Position numbers and translations under genes: made by a program. A stretch of DNA of 64,000 nucleotides from Daucus carota subsp. sativus (taxonomy: Eukaryota; Streptophyta; Magnoliopsida; Apiales; Apiaceae), in NCBI RefSeq assembly GCF_001625215.2, contig NC_030383.2:12722779-12786778 (forward strand), read 5' to 3'. Of this stretch, positions 46,901-56,834 are shown piece after piece; position 1 is the stretch's first letter; each line of letters opens with the position of its first letter. A model generated the notes under the pieces. That model did not search any database, was not told the origin of the DNA, and saw only the letters and a program-made list of their open reading frames with translations.

Positions 46901-48762
46901 CACTCTACCCAGAACCCTTGTTTTTCTTTCCTCAGACTACGCAGCATTGCTTTCAAGGAAATGCGCGCATGGACCAGAGAGGGATTGCCTACAATAGTTA
47001 CTGCCTTGCCGTCCACTTCAAAACTCATCTCCTGAGTTTTCCAGTTTGTAATAACTGGTCCAAGAGTCTCAAGCCATTGCACCCCTAAAATAATATCAGA
47101 ATTTCCCAAAGTAAGAGGTAAAAAATCAGCGTGTACCTCTACTCCGCCCTCCAAGTGCACTACTACGCCCTTGCACAGTCCTTGTCCCCGAATAGCCTCA
47201 CCATTGCCCAGTGATACCCCAAAAGAGCCTGAATCTAGGATAGGCAGCTTTAACTGCTCCACCACGTTCGTAGAAACGAAGTTGTGGGTGGCCCCTGGAT
47301 CCACCATTACGACAACCTCTGTATCACCAATCAGACCCATCAGTTTCATAGTTTTTGGGTTTGACAACCCAATGACCGAGTTCAGAGAAACCTCAGTTGT
47401 GAACTCCTCCGTCGGTGAAGCTGGAGTTTCAGTGGCTGCTACATCTGACATATCGTCCTCCTCCTCATCCATTAGTAACACGCTCAATTCCTTCTTTCGA
47501 CATCGATGTCCCATCATCCATTTATCATCACAGCGAAAACAGAGGCCCTTCGCCTTTTTGTCCAATAACTCCTTCTCAGTTAGGCGCTTCACTTCACCCA
47601 GAGGCTTATAAGCTGTCACTTTAGGCATAGAAACAGATGCCTGGGATTCTGTTGAGGCCGATGTCCAACTCTTCGCTGTACTCCCAGGACTTGAAGGTGC
47701 TCCTGAGCCGTGCCCTTGTCCACTAAAACCCCCCTTGCTATAAGAAGAGTAAGCAACAGTGCGAATAGAACTCACCCCTGGCTTCTTAACACTGGCAATT
47801 CTCAATTTCTCCTCTACCCGCCCTGCTAACTCCATGGCCTGGTCCAAACTGACCGGGTTTAGTAACCGTAACTCAGCTTTAATCTCGTCCTTAAGACCCG
47901 TAATGAAATGACCCAACAGAATATTTTCTGACACACGATCGAGAGGGGCTGCTGTTTCAATAAATTTGCGGCGATACTCCTCGACTGATGTATCCTGTGT
48001 AGTGGCTAGCCACTGTTCGTATAACGAACCTCCATGCGCAGGCCTAAATTGCCGAAGAATGAAATCTTTCAGATCTGCCCACAAACGAATAGGCCTTCGT
48101 TTTTGCTCCCACTGGTACCAACGGAGAGCATCTCCTTCGAATGCTACACACACTGCTTCTAACATCTCCGGCTCTGTCAGACGATAAAATGCAAAATAGC
48201 GTTCCACCCTTAACAACCACCCATCAGGGTCAGTACCATCAAAAACAGGCATATCCAGCTTACGAAAACGCCACTGACCCGGACCCCCGCCCGAGCCCCC
48301 ACCACCAAAACTACCAAACCCACCCCTATCCATGTGTGGGGAACCCCCCAAGCCACCCACAAACTGCTGTGGTCCGCCGTTAACCACTGTTCCTGAGGCT
48401 TTGGAGTTGCTGTCCTGGTTATCCTCCTTGGCACCAAACCCACCTTGTAACCCCATCATGGACGCTTTCAAATCAGCCTGAAATTTGAGCTGGTCACTAC
48501 GCATCATTTGCAACATGTGCTCTTGATTTTCACGGGCTCGCGAGATGCGCCCTTCCAATCGTTCCGCCATCGCATCAAACTCCTCACCAAACTTCCGCGT
48601 AGCGGCGGCCTGACCTTCGATTAGCATTTCCGTAAGCGACTGGCGCATCGCGTGGACTGCCGTCTCCACCGCTTTTGCTACCATCGCGGCCATCGCTTCA
48701 TCCATAGCGGCCGTCTTCTCTTCCAAGAGATCGATGCGTTGTGCAGCAGTCGGAGGCCCCAT
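43897..48762 (-). CDS. Chromovirus Gag-Pol polyprotein
   Basis: 1621 aa from ATG 48762 (MGPPTAAQRIDLLEE). The open frame extends upstream through the primer site into the LTR, but translation there would use LTR sequence, so the first ATG after the primer site was chosen. Domain order: coiled N-terminus, gag (FRKLDMPVFDGTDPDGWLLR), a Cys-rich knuckle (CFRCDDKWMMGHRC), protease (VVMVDPGATHNF, with Pro where Ser or Thr is usual), RT (RFCVDYRALN, FFDDILVYS), RNase H (FVVEADASGYGLGAVL), integrase (HHCC zinc site ending CDICQQQK, then DFVDGLP, VSDRDRIF, QSDGQTEVVN) and a C-terminal chromodomain-like part (REVLIKWQGLAPFEATWED). Integrase after RT defines Ty3/gypsy; the chromodomain defines chromovirus. 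No stop or frameshift interrupts it. Confidence 0.96.
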   Translation of the reverse strand: MGPPTAAQRIDLLEEKTAAMDEAMAAMVAKAVETAVHAMRQSLTEMLIEGQAAATRKFGEEFDAMAERLEGRISRARENQEHMLQMMRSDQLKFQADLKASMMGLQGGFGAKEDNQDSNSKASGTVVNGGPQQFVGGLGGSPHMDRGGFGSFGGGGSGGGPGQWRFRKLDMPVFDGTDPDGWLLRVERYFAFYRLTEPEMLEAVCVAFEGDALRWYQWEQKRRPIRLWADLKDFILRQFRPAHGGSLYEQWLATTQDTSVEEYRRKFIETAAPLDRVSENILLGHFITGLKDEIKAELRLLNPVSLDQAMELAGRVEEKLRIASVKKPGVSSIRTVAYSSYSKGGFSGQGHGSGAPSSPGSTAKSWTSASTESQASVSMPKVTAYKPLGEVKRLTEKELLDKKAKGLCFRCDDKWMMGHRCRKKELSVLLMDEEEDDMSDVAATETPASPTEEFTTEVSLNSVIGLSNPKTMKLMGLIGDTEVVVMVDPGATHNFVSTNVVEQLKLPILDSGSFGVSLGNGEAIRGQGLCKGVVVHLEGGVEVHADFLPLTLGNSDIILGVQWLETLGPVITNWKTQEMSFEVDGKAVTIVGNPSLVHARISLKAMLRSLRKEKQGFWVECSQLEAQDTLSTSLEQRLKTIPRYLTDTITKYKQVFQDPVGLPPVRGHEHAINLMAGSNPVGVRPYRYPQSQKDEIERLIKEMLAAGLIKPSNSPFSSPVLLVKKKDNSWRFCVDYRALNKETIPDKYPIPVIDELLDELSGAKVFTKIDLKAGYHQILVRPEDTHKTAFRTHDGHYEFLVMPFGLTNAPATFQSLMNEVFRPFLRRFVLVFFDDILVYSQSTEEHIGHLSQVLGQLENHQLYANLKKCEIGQTSVSYLGHMISSAGVAMDSNKVRAMVEWPQPSNLRELRGFLGLTGYYRRFIAGYAQMAQPLTAQLKKDNFGWTPAATEAFNSLKLAMTRPPVLAMPDFQKQFVVEADASGYGLGAVLMQEQRPIAFFSKLLGNQAQLKSIYEKELMAICLAIEKWKHYLLGRHFVVHTDQQSLRHLMLQRDVNVAFQKWVRKLMGFDFEVKYKPGITNKAADALSRKTEGIHLNAIVTTTVVNWEELEEELRRDPGMREIVKQLHTNHQSHAGFHLVDNRLMFKNRGVVARTSKFVPLLLHDYHNSTMGGHAGELKTYLRLVRDWYWVGMRKDVALYVQQCDICQQQKSSQLAPAGLLQPLQIPTVVWQDISMDFVDGLPLSKGFNSILVVVDRLSKYAHFVGLKHPYTAVTVAEVFVKEVVRLHGFPSSIVSDRDRIFLSTFWTELFRLHGTALHRSTAYHPQSDGQTEVVNKGLETYLRCFIGGKPKTWANWLAWAEFSYNTSPHLSTKMSPFQILYGCEAPHLARLSKGKTQVASLDEWLQEREAIRDDLQFHLVQAQQKMKLYADCKRREESFVVGDKVYLKLQPYRQSSLARRPYEKLSARFYGPFTIIQCIGKVAYKLELPPEARIHPVFHVSQLKRSVSSAEVSAQLPPQLSPELELKVEPESVLATRLVQVGMAVRREVLIKWQGLAPFEATWEDAALTDLRFPHFHLEDKVKFKGEGNAIHQDPGPVAQVYTRRKPKEKVVGPVTGGRA

Positions 48763-48770
48763 AGATCTAG

Positions 48771-48783
48771 GGCTCTGATACCA
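48771..48783 (-). other. Primer binding site (initiator Met tRNA)
   Basis: The minus strand reads TGGTATCAGAGCC, the usual plant LTR-retrotransposon primer site, separated from the LTR by two bases. Confidence 0.93.
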
Positions 48784-48785
48784 CT

Positions 48786-49104
48786 TGTGATAGAATGAAC
48801 CACCCAGACTTACCCAATACAACAATAATCCAACAATTAAGCAGCAAAACAGGAAATGATATTAATTATAGGTACGAATTACACGGAATACTGGACTTTC
48901 GAGCCGCCAGGTAGCTCCCAAATTCTCCCAAAACAGACAAGATAATTCGATAACCCTAAACATAGCATTTCTCACCCTAATATCCCTCTTCTCCTGCTCA
49001 AAGACCATTATGCCCTTCCACCCGTAACTGGGCCAACCACTTTCTCTTTGGGCTTACGACGAGTGTACACTTGTGCAACTGGGCCTGGATCCTGATGTAT
49101 GGCA
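48786..49104 (-). repeat. 5' LTR of the chromovirus
   Basis: 319 bp, identical to 43675-43993, with the tRNA-iMet binding site just inside at 48771-48783. It should hold the element's promoter. Confidence 0.96.
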
Positions 49105-49109
49105 TAGTG
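49105..49109. repeat. Target site duplication, right (TAGTG)
   Basis: This matches 43670-43674 exactly. Confidence 0.93.
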
Positions 49110-50314
49110 TTTAGTTTAGAACAATTTACATGCGTTTGTATTGAAATTGTATAATTTATGTGGATGCAAGGAAGAGAAAATCAAATATGCATATAAAATT
49201 ATTGCTATGAAAATAACATTTTCCTCTATATTACTCCCTCCATCCCAAATTAGATGACCTTTTTGAAATTTATCACCAATCTTCCATCCTTGCTCTTTCT
49301 TATTTATCATTTTCAATGTAACATCTTACTAAAACTATAGAAAATCAATACAATAAATAAAGGGCATAGATGGAAAAAAGAATGAATCATTTAATATTTT
49401 TTAATACGTGTGAAATGAGCAAAAGGCTCGTCTATGCTTTACTGCACCACCTCCATGATTATATTTACAATCATCATTTCATAGTGATTTAATGACTTGA
49501 CATTTAATTTACCGAACCTAATCCCATCACCATTGTACTACTCTTTTTTCTTAAACGGAGCAATGTCACTATTTGTAAGAATTTCGTGTGCTATCAGGTA
49601 GTACTATATCAGATGCGTGCTTCAATATTGTTGCTAATCTCAAAGTATAACGACTGAGATAATTTTATCATCTTCTTTTCTCTTTAATAAATCATAAGGC
49701 ATGGGTATCTGGATTTATTGAATATAGGAAAGAAGAGTGCAACACGCCATGAAAATAATATTAAAAAGATCTGTAAGAGAGGAAAACATGAAAGGGGAGA
49801 AACCCAAAGAAAAAGGGTTGCAGCTCGTGTACAGCGAAGTCCATCGACATGAGACCCCTGCTCCAGAGCAAATATCGGATCTCACTCTGGGTATTCAACT
49901 TTTTTATTTTAATTGATTATAATTTATACGTGAACTCCAACTTGAAAGGACCAAACGTAAACTTGACGTATCTTGTGATCACTGAATTTATGTATGGAAT
50001 CATCATGTATGCTAAATGATCACTTGCGGGCAGAATTAGGATTTATAGGGGTCCCGGCCTCCGGGGGCATTTCTCTAAACATCAATCAATACCCCTTATT
50101 AATAACCGAAACCACGTTTCGATGGAACATCGGTACTAGAGTATCAAAATTTGATCATCATATATTATATTTAATTATTATTATTATATCATTATTAAAC
50201 TCCTTTTAAAAATATTATACTCCTATTAAAAGATATAAGACGTATATATCAATGAGGACTTTTTTACATAACGATTATTCATAATATAGAATTCTATCCC
50301 AATATAATTAAATA
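49110..50314. other. Intergenic region right of the chromovirus
   Basis: It contains a lone Stowaway-like end (CTCCCTCCATCCCAAATTAG near 49234) with no partner end visible. A possible exon (MKGEKPKEKGLQLVYSEVHR, from about 49788) is followed by a GT. I do not recognise this peptide. Confidence 0.4.
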
Positions 50315-50345
50315 CTAGTTTTTCTTGCCCGCGCTCCGCGCACGG
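50315..50345 (-). mobile_element. Helitron-like 3' terminus, minus orientation
   Basis: On the minus strand: a GC-rich hairpin (CCGTGCGCGGAGCGCGGG), 8 bases of spacer, then CTAG followed by host T. This is the canonical Helitron 3' end. The body would extend to higher coordinates; its 5' TC end was not located. Confidence 0.6.
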
Positions 50346-51028
50346 ATGTCTTGATATTGTAGTTGTTTTTTGTGACGTTGTGAAATCATTTTATGATTAT
50401 AACAGAAAATCAAACCATCATATAATCCCAAATTAAAAATTAAATTAAATAAAATTCCATTTAAAATCAACATAGTCCGGATGAAAAGCTCATAGTCTAT
50501 AAAGGATTTGAGCTTAATCTCAAATACTTTATTACATTATTGTTTCATAAAAAATGTAAATATTGTAGTATGATTATTCAGCTATCTTAGAGATGTTATA
50601 ATCAGAAATCCAACAGTGATACATATTTATCATAATAAAGCCTAGAATGACATAAAAAATTTATAAATTATTCTCGTATTGTTTTGAAATCAAATATACA
50701 ATTATATGATTCTGTGTGAATGATGAGCAAATTAAATAAATATCTATGTCTCATACTATATACAGCACTCAAACTTGGATTAACATAGACTTTCGATGCC
50801 GGTGTGTTGATAAAGCTAATATCTCCTATAATTGTATAAATTTTCATCAAATAGATTTGGGAATTAAATGTATTTAGATGTGTATATAATTGAGCCGAAT
50901 GAAAATTTTGATCTAACCTTCACACATTTGAACCTTCATATATATATTTTCTAGAACCAAGATCACCGGTATTTCTAAATCGTCTTGATAAATATGAATC
51001 GCAGATATAACTTGATATCTAAAGGTTG

Positions 51029-51798
51029 ATTTAGTACTTCATCAATATATTTCACAGGAATATAATCAGCAAATATTGTGATATACTAAAACGGGAGATT
51101 ACATATGGTTTAGCAAACTTCGTTCAAAGAAACCATATGAATATACTTCGTCAATGATATGAAAACATCAGACTTATCACCCATCGTTTCTTCATGCATT
51201 ATATCTGTGTTAGTCTTACAATTCTTATTTTGAGCAAGTCGAGTTAGACCGTAAGCTCCTACTCCGGAGATACTTGAAGAAACAATTTCACAATCAAATG
51301 GTTTGGTATCCTTCCATGGTCTTCCTTTCTTCCATGGGAGTACAGACAAATTTTTTAGTCTTTCATATCGATTATCAGCCAAGAAATTTAGGCCTGTTGC
51401 TCTGTGCATTATTAGAGAATGGCCCTTTCCAGGTACCATGTTAAGGAACCAGTTACTCTAAAACCTCAAGGTATTAGAGAATGGCCCTTTCCAGGATCTT
51501 ATATTCTAACATTCCCCCTCACTCGAGAGCCCATTTATGGGTCGAAGAGTGGATCACGGGCGCTCATCTTTGGAGCATTAATTTGCCATTCGTGCCACTA
51601 TAAATTGTGAGAATATTGGGGGTGGCAGGGATCGAACCCGAGTCCTCCGCCAACCTGGCTCTGATACCATGTCAAGAAACCAGTTACTCTAAAACCTCAA
51701 GGTATTAGAGAATGGCCCTTTCCAGGATCTTATATTCTAACATGCATTACTCAAAATACATGGTTTGTATTTCATCAAGTATTCAGAGATGACAATTA
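51029..51798. repeat. Dispersed or tandem repeat unit, copy 1 (carries the TRIM)
   Basis: The segment starting tacttcatcaatatatttca and ending attcagagatgacaa is repeated at 52690-53127 at about 90 percent identity by eye. Shared words include caagtcgagttagaccgtaa and catatcgattatcagccaag. A compound TRIM is inserted at 51412-51742. A short third copy of the end part is near 57795-57905. Confidence 0.88.
51412..51742 (-). mobile_element. Compound TRIM (terminal-repeat retrotransposon in miniature)
   Basis: Two nearly identical 73-bp LTRs (51439-51511 and 51670-51742; TGTTAGAATATAAGATCCTG on the minus strand) flank 158 bases of interior. Next to the minus-strand 5' LTR is a tRNA-iMet primer site (TGGTATCAGAGCC, 51669-51657). 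A purine tract (GAGTGAGGGGGAA) precedes the other LTR. A third, truncated LTR piece (ttagagaatggccctttcca) lies at 51412-51433, joined to a remnant of the primer-site boundary. Words TGCATTA on both outer flanks look like the target duplication. It has no coding capacity. Confidence 0.85.
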
Positions 51799-52681
51799 GA
51801 TGGCAGTCGGGTCAGGTCGGGTTTCATGAAATCCATATCCAGTCCGTTATATTTCGGGTCGGACCGGGTTCGGATATTAAAATGTAAAATCCAAATCCAA
51901 TCCGTCGGGTTTTTTTGGGTTCCGGATCGGATTCGGGTTTCAGTCGGATATCTTTAAAAAATATTTAAAAATAAAAAAAATTATAAACTTGTCAAAATTA
52001 TGATAATTAAGTTTTTTTTTTCAAAATTAGGATTATTTGATGATATTTATTTGTTTAATTTAGAATAATATAAGCTTAAACCATATTTTTTTTAATTATT
52101 ACCAATCATTCAATTTATCAATTATAATAAATTTATACAAAATATGATTATACTTGAATTATGTGATATAAGACAGTAGATCAAATTTTTTTAAATTAAT
52201 TTATTTAATACCCTCATGTCATTTAATAACTTATTTTATACATAATATTAGTGATGAAGTATTTGTCTTGAATAGAAACCCTTATTCATTTAACCTAATC
52301 TACTAATATTGAGATTATATAACATTCATCAAAAAAATTAAATAACATATGTTATATATATGAGTTATGTTCAAAAGAGAACCATTAGACAGATATATTA
52401 TAAAATAATTTAATATGAATATACTATAGTGTATAAATAATATATGTGTGTGTGTGTGTGTGTGGGTTCGGGTTTTTTTTCGGATTTCGGGTTCAGATCG
52501 GGTTTGGTTCTAATTTTGGATTTCGGATCGGGTTTTGGATCGGTAAAGGTCATATCCAAATCAAAATCCAAAAAAAGTTCGGGTACAAAAATCAAATCCA
52601 AATCCAAAAAATCGGGTTCTGTATATTCAAAAATATGGATTTCGGATAGTGTATCCGTCGGATCGGATTATTTTGCCATCC
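51799..52681. mobile_element. TCGGGTTTCGG-rich inverted-repeat element
   Basis: Ends GATGGCAGTCGGGTCAGGTC and inverted GGATGGCAAAATAATCCGAT are imperfect. Subterminal GGGTTCGGATTTCGG runs are on both sides of an AT-rich core. A (TG)n microsatellite is at 52444-52464. It sits between the two copies of the 51029/52690 repeat. The target duplication is not clear. Confidence 0.6.
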
Positions 52682-52689
52682 ATCTTGAT

Positions 52690-53127
52690 GCAGTACTTCA
52701 CTTCATCAATATATTTCACAGGAATATAATCAGCAAATATTGTGATATACTAAAACGGAAGATTACATATGGTTTAGCAAACTTCGTTCAAAGAAACCAG
52801 ATAAATAAACTTCGTCAATGATATGAATACATCAAACTTATCACCCATCGTTTCTTCATGCATTATATCTGTATTAGTCTTGCAATTCTTGTTTTGAGCA
52901 AGTCGAGTTAGACCGTAAGCTCCTACTCCGGAGGTACTTGAAGAAACAATTTAACAACCAGGTGGTTTAGTATCCTTCCATGGTCTCTCTTTCTTCCATG
53001 GTAGTACAGACGAATTTTTCAATCCTTCATATCGATTATCAGCCAAGAAATTTAGGTCTGTTGTTCCGTGTATTACTCAGAATACATGGTTTATATTTCA
53101 TCAAGTATTCAGAGATGACAATAATAA
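52690..53127. repeat. Dispersed or tandem repeat unit, copy 2
   Basis: Matches 51029-51798 without the TRIM insertion, so it marks the empty site: ccgtgtattactcagaatac here against gtgcatta...tgcattactcaaaatac in copy 1. Confidence 0.88.
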
Positions 53128-53599
53128 AAACACCGATTAGTTATCTCAATTATATACAAATGCTATAATGTATGCATATATTAAGGGATAGTCAACGTAA
53201 GATTATAATTGATTCACTTCATTTGACCTAAATATAATCTTTCTAAAAATATATATATAATATATTTGTCTTTTATTAAAAATATATAAAGATTTCATCT
53301 CTACACTTTATTTGATTAATAGTTAAATAGAATAAAGACGTCTTTAATAGAGAAGTAAACTAATTATATCATTTCTAATTATATATGTTACATAAATATA
53401 TAAGATATTAAATCAATAAATTGGAATCACTAATTATAATTTATATACTGAGATTTTAAACCGCATTAAAAAATAGATACCCTATACTTAATTGAATGTA
53501 AATGTTTCTTAAATTTAAGGGATACGCTATATTTAAATTTACATGGTACACTTTAATTTTTAAAGCAATATCATACAAAAAATCTTCTAGAGTGTTTAA

Positions 53600-54900
53600 T
53601 AAATATTAAAATAAGTGGAAATCAAATTATGTTCGACTATGTATCCTTTTTTGCTATGAATTATAGCAGTATATATCCATGAATCGGAAAATATATAAAA
53701 ATTTCATTATCAAGAACTAAAATTGTGGTGTTAAAAAGTGTTCCACTGATTAGGAATTATAACAAAAACTCTTGATTTGAAAATTAAATGTATTAAATAT
53801 GGAAACCAATATATATTATACAAAGGGTTAATTATCAAGTTGGTCACTGAAGTGGGCTTAATGTATCAAGTTGGTCACTGAACTCAAAACGGTATCAAGA
53901 TGGTCACTGAAGTGGCCATAAATATCAAACAAGTACCTTGAAATATGAGTTCAAGCACTAAAAATATTATTTATAAAGTTTTACACATTATTTTTAAATG
54001 TTACCAAAACCAAGTAAAATGTTATGACTTCTAATATTTATGACAAAAAATTTAGATTTTATCAAGTTTATTTATTATTTATTTTTAATTAAAACAAAGA
54101 AATAACTATATAATAAAATATAAATAATAAATAAACTTGATAAAATCTAAATTTTTTGTCATAAATATTAGAAGTCATAACCTTTTACTTGGTTTTGGTA
54201 ACATTCAAAAATAATGTGTAAAACTTTATAAATAATATTTTTAGTGCTTGAACTCATATTTCAAGGTACCTGTTTGATATTTATGGCCACTTCAGTGACC
54301 ATCTTGATACCGTTTTGAGTTCAGTGACCAACTTGATACATTAAGCCCACTTCAGTGACCAACTTGATAATTAACCCATTATACAAAAGAAGATTGTAAT
54401 AATAACGGCCAATATCAGTTAAATTAAATAAACTTTAACTATTTTTCCTTATTTACATATAGGTTATAACAGGCTATACTTATGTATCCAAAAATTTTAA
54501 AAAGTCAAATATATAAAAACTTCATTATCAAGAGGTAAAATTATGGAGTGAAAAAATACTCTATTAATTTGAATTTATAGCAAAAAGTCTTGATTTGAAT
54601 ATTGAAAATAATGAATATGGAAACCGCAAAAATTAAATAAAAAAGTATTTTAGTAATTAATGTCAAAATCAGCGGCAGTCAAATAATGTTTGACTTCCCT
54701 ATTTGCATATGAGCTATAACACTCTAGATCCATCTATCGGAATATTTAAAAATCTAATATATAAAAATTTCCTTATCAAGAGCTAAATTGTGGAGTGAAA
54801 AAAGACTCCATTAATTTGAAATTATAACAAAAATTCTAGATTTGGAAATTGAATATGGAAACCACTACATATTATACGAAAAAGGATTAATGCCAAAATC
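53600..54900. repeat. Tandem array of about 240-270-bp units, interrupted by a foldback element
   Basis: Three related units are marked by tatataaaaa-ttc-ttatcaaga, aa-tgtggagtgaaaaa and gaatatggaaaccnn (near 53690-53815, 54510-54635 and 54758-54870). The foldback at 53825-54377 lies within the first unit. Arrays like this are often found inside Helitrons. Confidence 0.7.
53825..54377. mobile_element. Palindromic foldback element, copy 2 (Mutator-like MITE candidate)
   Basis: At 553 bp, it starts GGGTTAATTATCAAGTTGGT and ends in the inverse, with arms matching copy 1 at 7136-7687. A perfect 10-bp duplication ATTATACAAA flanks it (53815-53824 and 54378-54387). The centre is the A-rich ttaattaaaacaaagaaat region near 54100. 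Confidence 0.9.
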
Positions 54901-56021
54901 ATTGAAAATCATTATTTTGACTAATTTTCCCTATGAGTTAAAAAATGCTAGATTTATGTATCTGGAAGGAAATTGTGTCATATTCATTCTCGATGGCTCT
55001 TGACAAAAAACAATGACACACGATAAGATGTAAACAAAAAGTCTAGATCAATAAGCAGATGTTGAGGGAAAGTGACTATAAATCTTCACACGATGAGCAT
55101 CCGATAGTGGCCTGGATGATTATCTCTAATCAGCAACTGCAAAGAAAACTCAATAACAAAAAGAGTCTCAATAAATTCATTAGAGGACATATATGCATCA
55201 TAATCACTATCAATACGAAAGGAAATTATGCAAAAATAATGTAAATAAAATAATTACAAATTATCTTGTCATCTATACAATATAAAAAAACTCAAAAACC
55301 GGAACAGAAATACAAAAAAAAAGAGAACATATTCCAATGCTAAGTCATAATCCCATATGCGTAGGTCGTATACTTTCATAAAAGCCTCTCTTGCTTTCCA
55401 AACTTTCACCCGGTGGCTGCCTTAATCCGATCAGGTGAATCAAATGAGCGTCCCACATGAGAATTAAAACACAAAACACTAAGATTACTTTTTGCACAAC
55501 ACAAATCCCAACACGAAGAGTTAAAAATGATGTTCAAAATATAATCTCAAGTTCTATATCACAACACAAATCTTTCATTTGCACAAAGTGTTCGAACCTT
55601 TTCTCAAATTCCTGGAGCATGAAATCAATAGAAGTCGTGAGGACCGATCTCTCAGCTTTTCTCTGTTGTAAATTATCAAACACGTTCAATATAAAATCAT
55701 GTACTGATTATGATACCTGCAGCGTTCAAACAACAAATTTCAGAACCCGTTAAACAATAATCGAATGAACAAATATACACAATGGAGTAAATATTTTAAA
55801 TAAAGAATCGGAAATAGTGCAGACCTATTTCACGGCCAATGGTGTTATTCTCCTTTTGACTTCGAGACGCCATCCTTTGTCGAAGCATCGTCACAAGAGA
55901 ACTTTGACGGATACTACCTGATGCATACACGGATGAACGCGATTTGTGCAAGATAAGTAGAATTTTATTATACAATACAGTTTATAAGCGCAAAGCAAAG
56001 TCCGTCGATAGAGAAATTAAT
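54900..56021. other. Spacer with possible captured exon fragments (minus strand)
   Basis: On the minus strand, exon-like pieces occur near 55830-55925 (SGSIRQSSLVTMLRQRMASR, followed by a GT) and near 55525-55720 (FDNLQQRKAERSV, LQEFEKRFEHFVQM). They read as protein but match no family I can name with confidence. Gene capture by a Helitron is one explanation. Confidence 0.35.
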
Positions 56022-56824
56022 AGGGCTGAGCATTCGGTCGGTTCGGTTCAAAACCGAACCGAACCGAAAAAACCGAAAACCGAATTAGACTTTTTTTTGA
56101 AACCGAACCGAACCGAATTACCATTCCAAACCGAACCGAACCAACCGAATTATTTCGGTTCGGTTTCGGTTTCGGTTTTAAAAAACCGAAATTTTTTTAA
56201 AAAAAATCCTATTTAATTTGTAATTTACAATTTGAAATCAAAAACATCAATTAAAGTGTTCGAATAACACTTTGATTCATGCACCACCTGAAATAACAAA
56301 TTAAAGTCAGAAAGTTTTAAGTTTAAGCTAAAACAAACAGAAGTACATCATGAGGAGTAACAGGACCAGGAGTCAGCTATCTAAAAGTAATCCAAGCTAA
56401 TTAAAAGCGAATACAAACCTGGGCACGGGAGAGAACTCAAAGAAGAGTTGCTGATGTGGAGTAGAGTAAATGAATCGGTGGAATCGTGGTCGTGGTATTT
56501 AGCTCACCGCGGCTTCAGTATTTGGGTTAGGGTTAGGTGGGGTGGGGGTTTGGGATTAGAAACTTAGGCTACTGACTTACTGGTCTGGACATATCACATA
56601 TGTAATAATATATATAAAACATATTTTTTTTATATTTAATAAAATTTCGGTTATTTCGGTTTAAACCGAAATATTAAATCCGAAACCGAACCAAACCGAA
56701 CTTTATTTCGGTTTAAACCGAAAAACCGAATTAACCGAAATTCTGGAAAAAGGGAAACCGAACCGAACCGAAATTGTACGGTTCGGTTCGGTTTTTCGGT
56801 TTCGGTTCGGTTTTGCTCACCCCT
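56022..56824. mobile_element. CGGTTCGGTT-rich inverted-repeat element, copy B
   Basis: At 803 bp, it starts AGGGCTGAGCATTCGGTCGG and ends with inverted GCTCACCCCT, flanked by a perfect 10-bp AGAAATTAAT (56012-56021 and 56825-56834). Long subterminal AACCGAACCGAA tracts lie on both sides. The interior differs from copy A and is not coding. Confidence 0.85.
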
Positions 56825-56834
56825 AGAAATTAAT

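Larger units (their letters stand above)
43675..49104 (-). mobile_element. Complete Ty3/gypsy chromovirus (LTR retrotransposon)
   Basis: A full element on the minus strand, 5430 bp, with 319-bp LTRs at both ends that are identical base for base by eye. They begin TG and end CA. A perfect 5-bp target duplication TAGTG flanks it (43670-43674 and 49105-49109). The primer binding site is complementary to initiator Met tRNA (TGGTATCAGAGCC, 48783-48771), two bases after the 5' LTR. A purine tract (AAAGGGGAGGGTA, about 44007-43994) precedes the 3' LTR. A single uninterrupted gag-pol frame fills the interior. Identical LTRs mean a recent insertion. Confidence 0.97.

Noticed and set aside
48763..48825. 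Upstream extension of the chromovirus frame (MLYWVSLGG...)
   Set aside because: It reads through the primer binding site and into the LTR, so it is not a plausible start of Gag.
51640..51669. Possible tRNA gene (GGTTCGATCC and TGGTATCAGAGC words)
   Set aside because: There is no acceptor stem or cloverleaf. The words fit a TRIM primer site and interior.
52444..52821. Open frames over the TCGGGTTTCGG-rich element
   Set aside because: Low-complexity translations of a repeat, with no domain.
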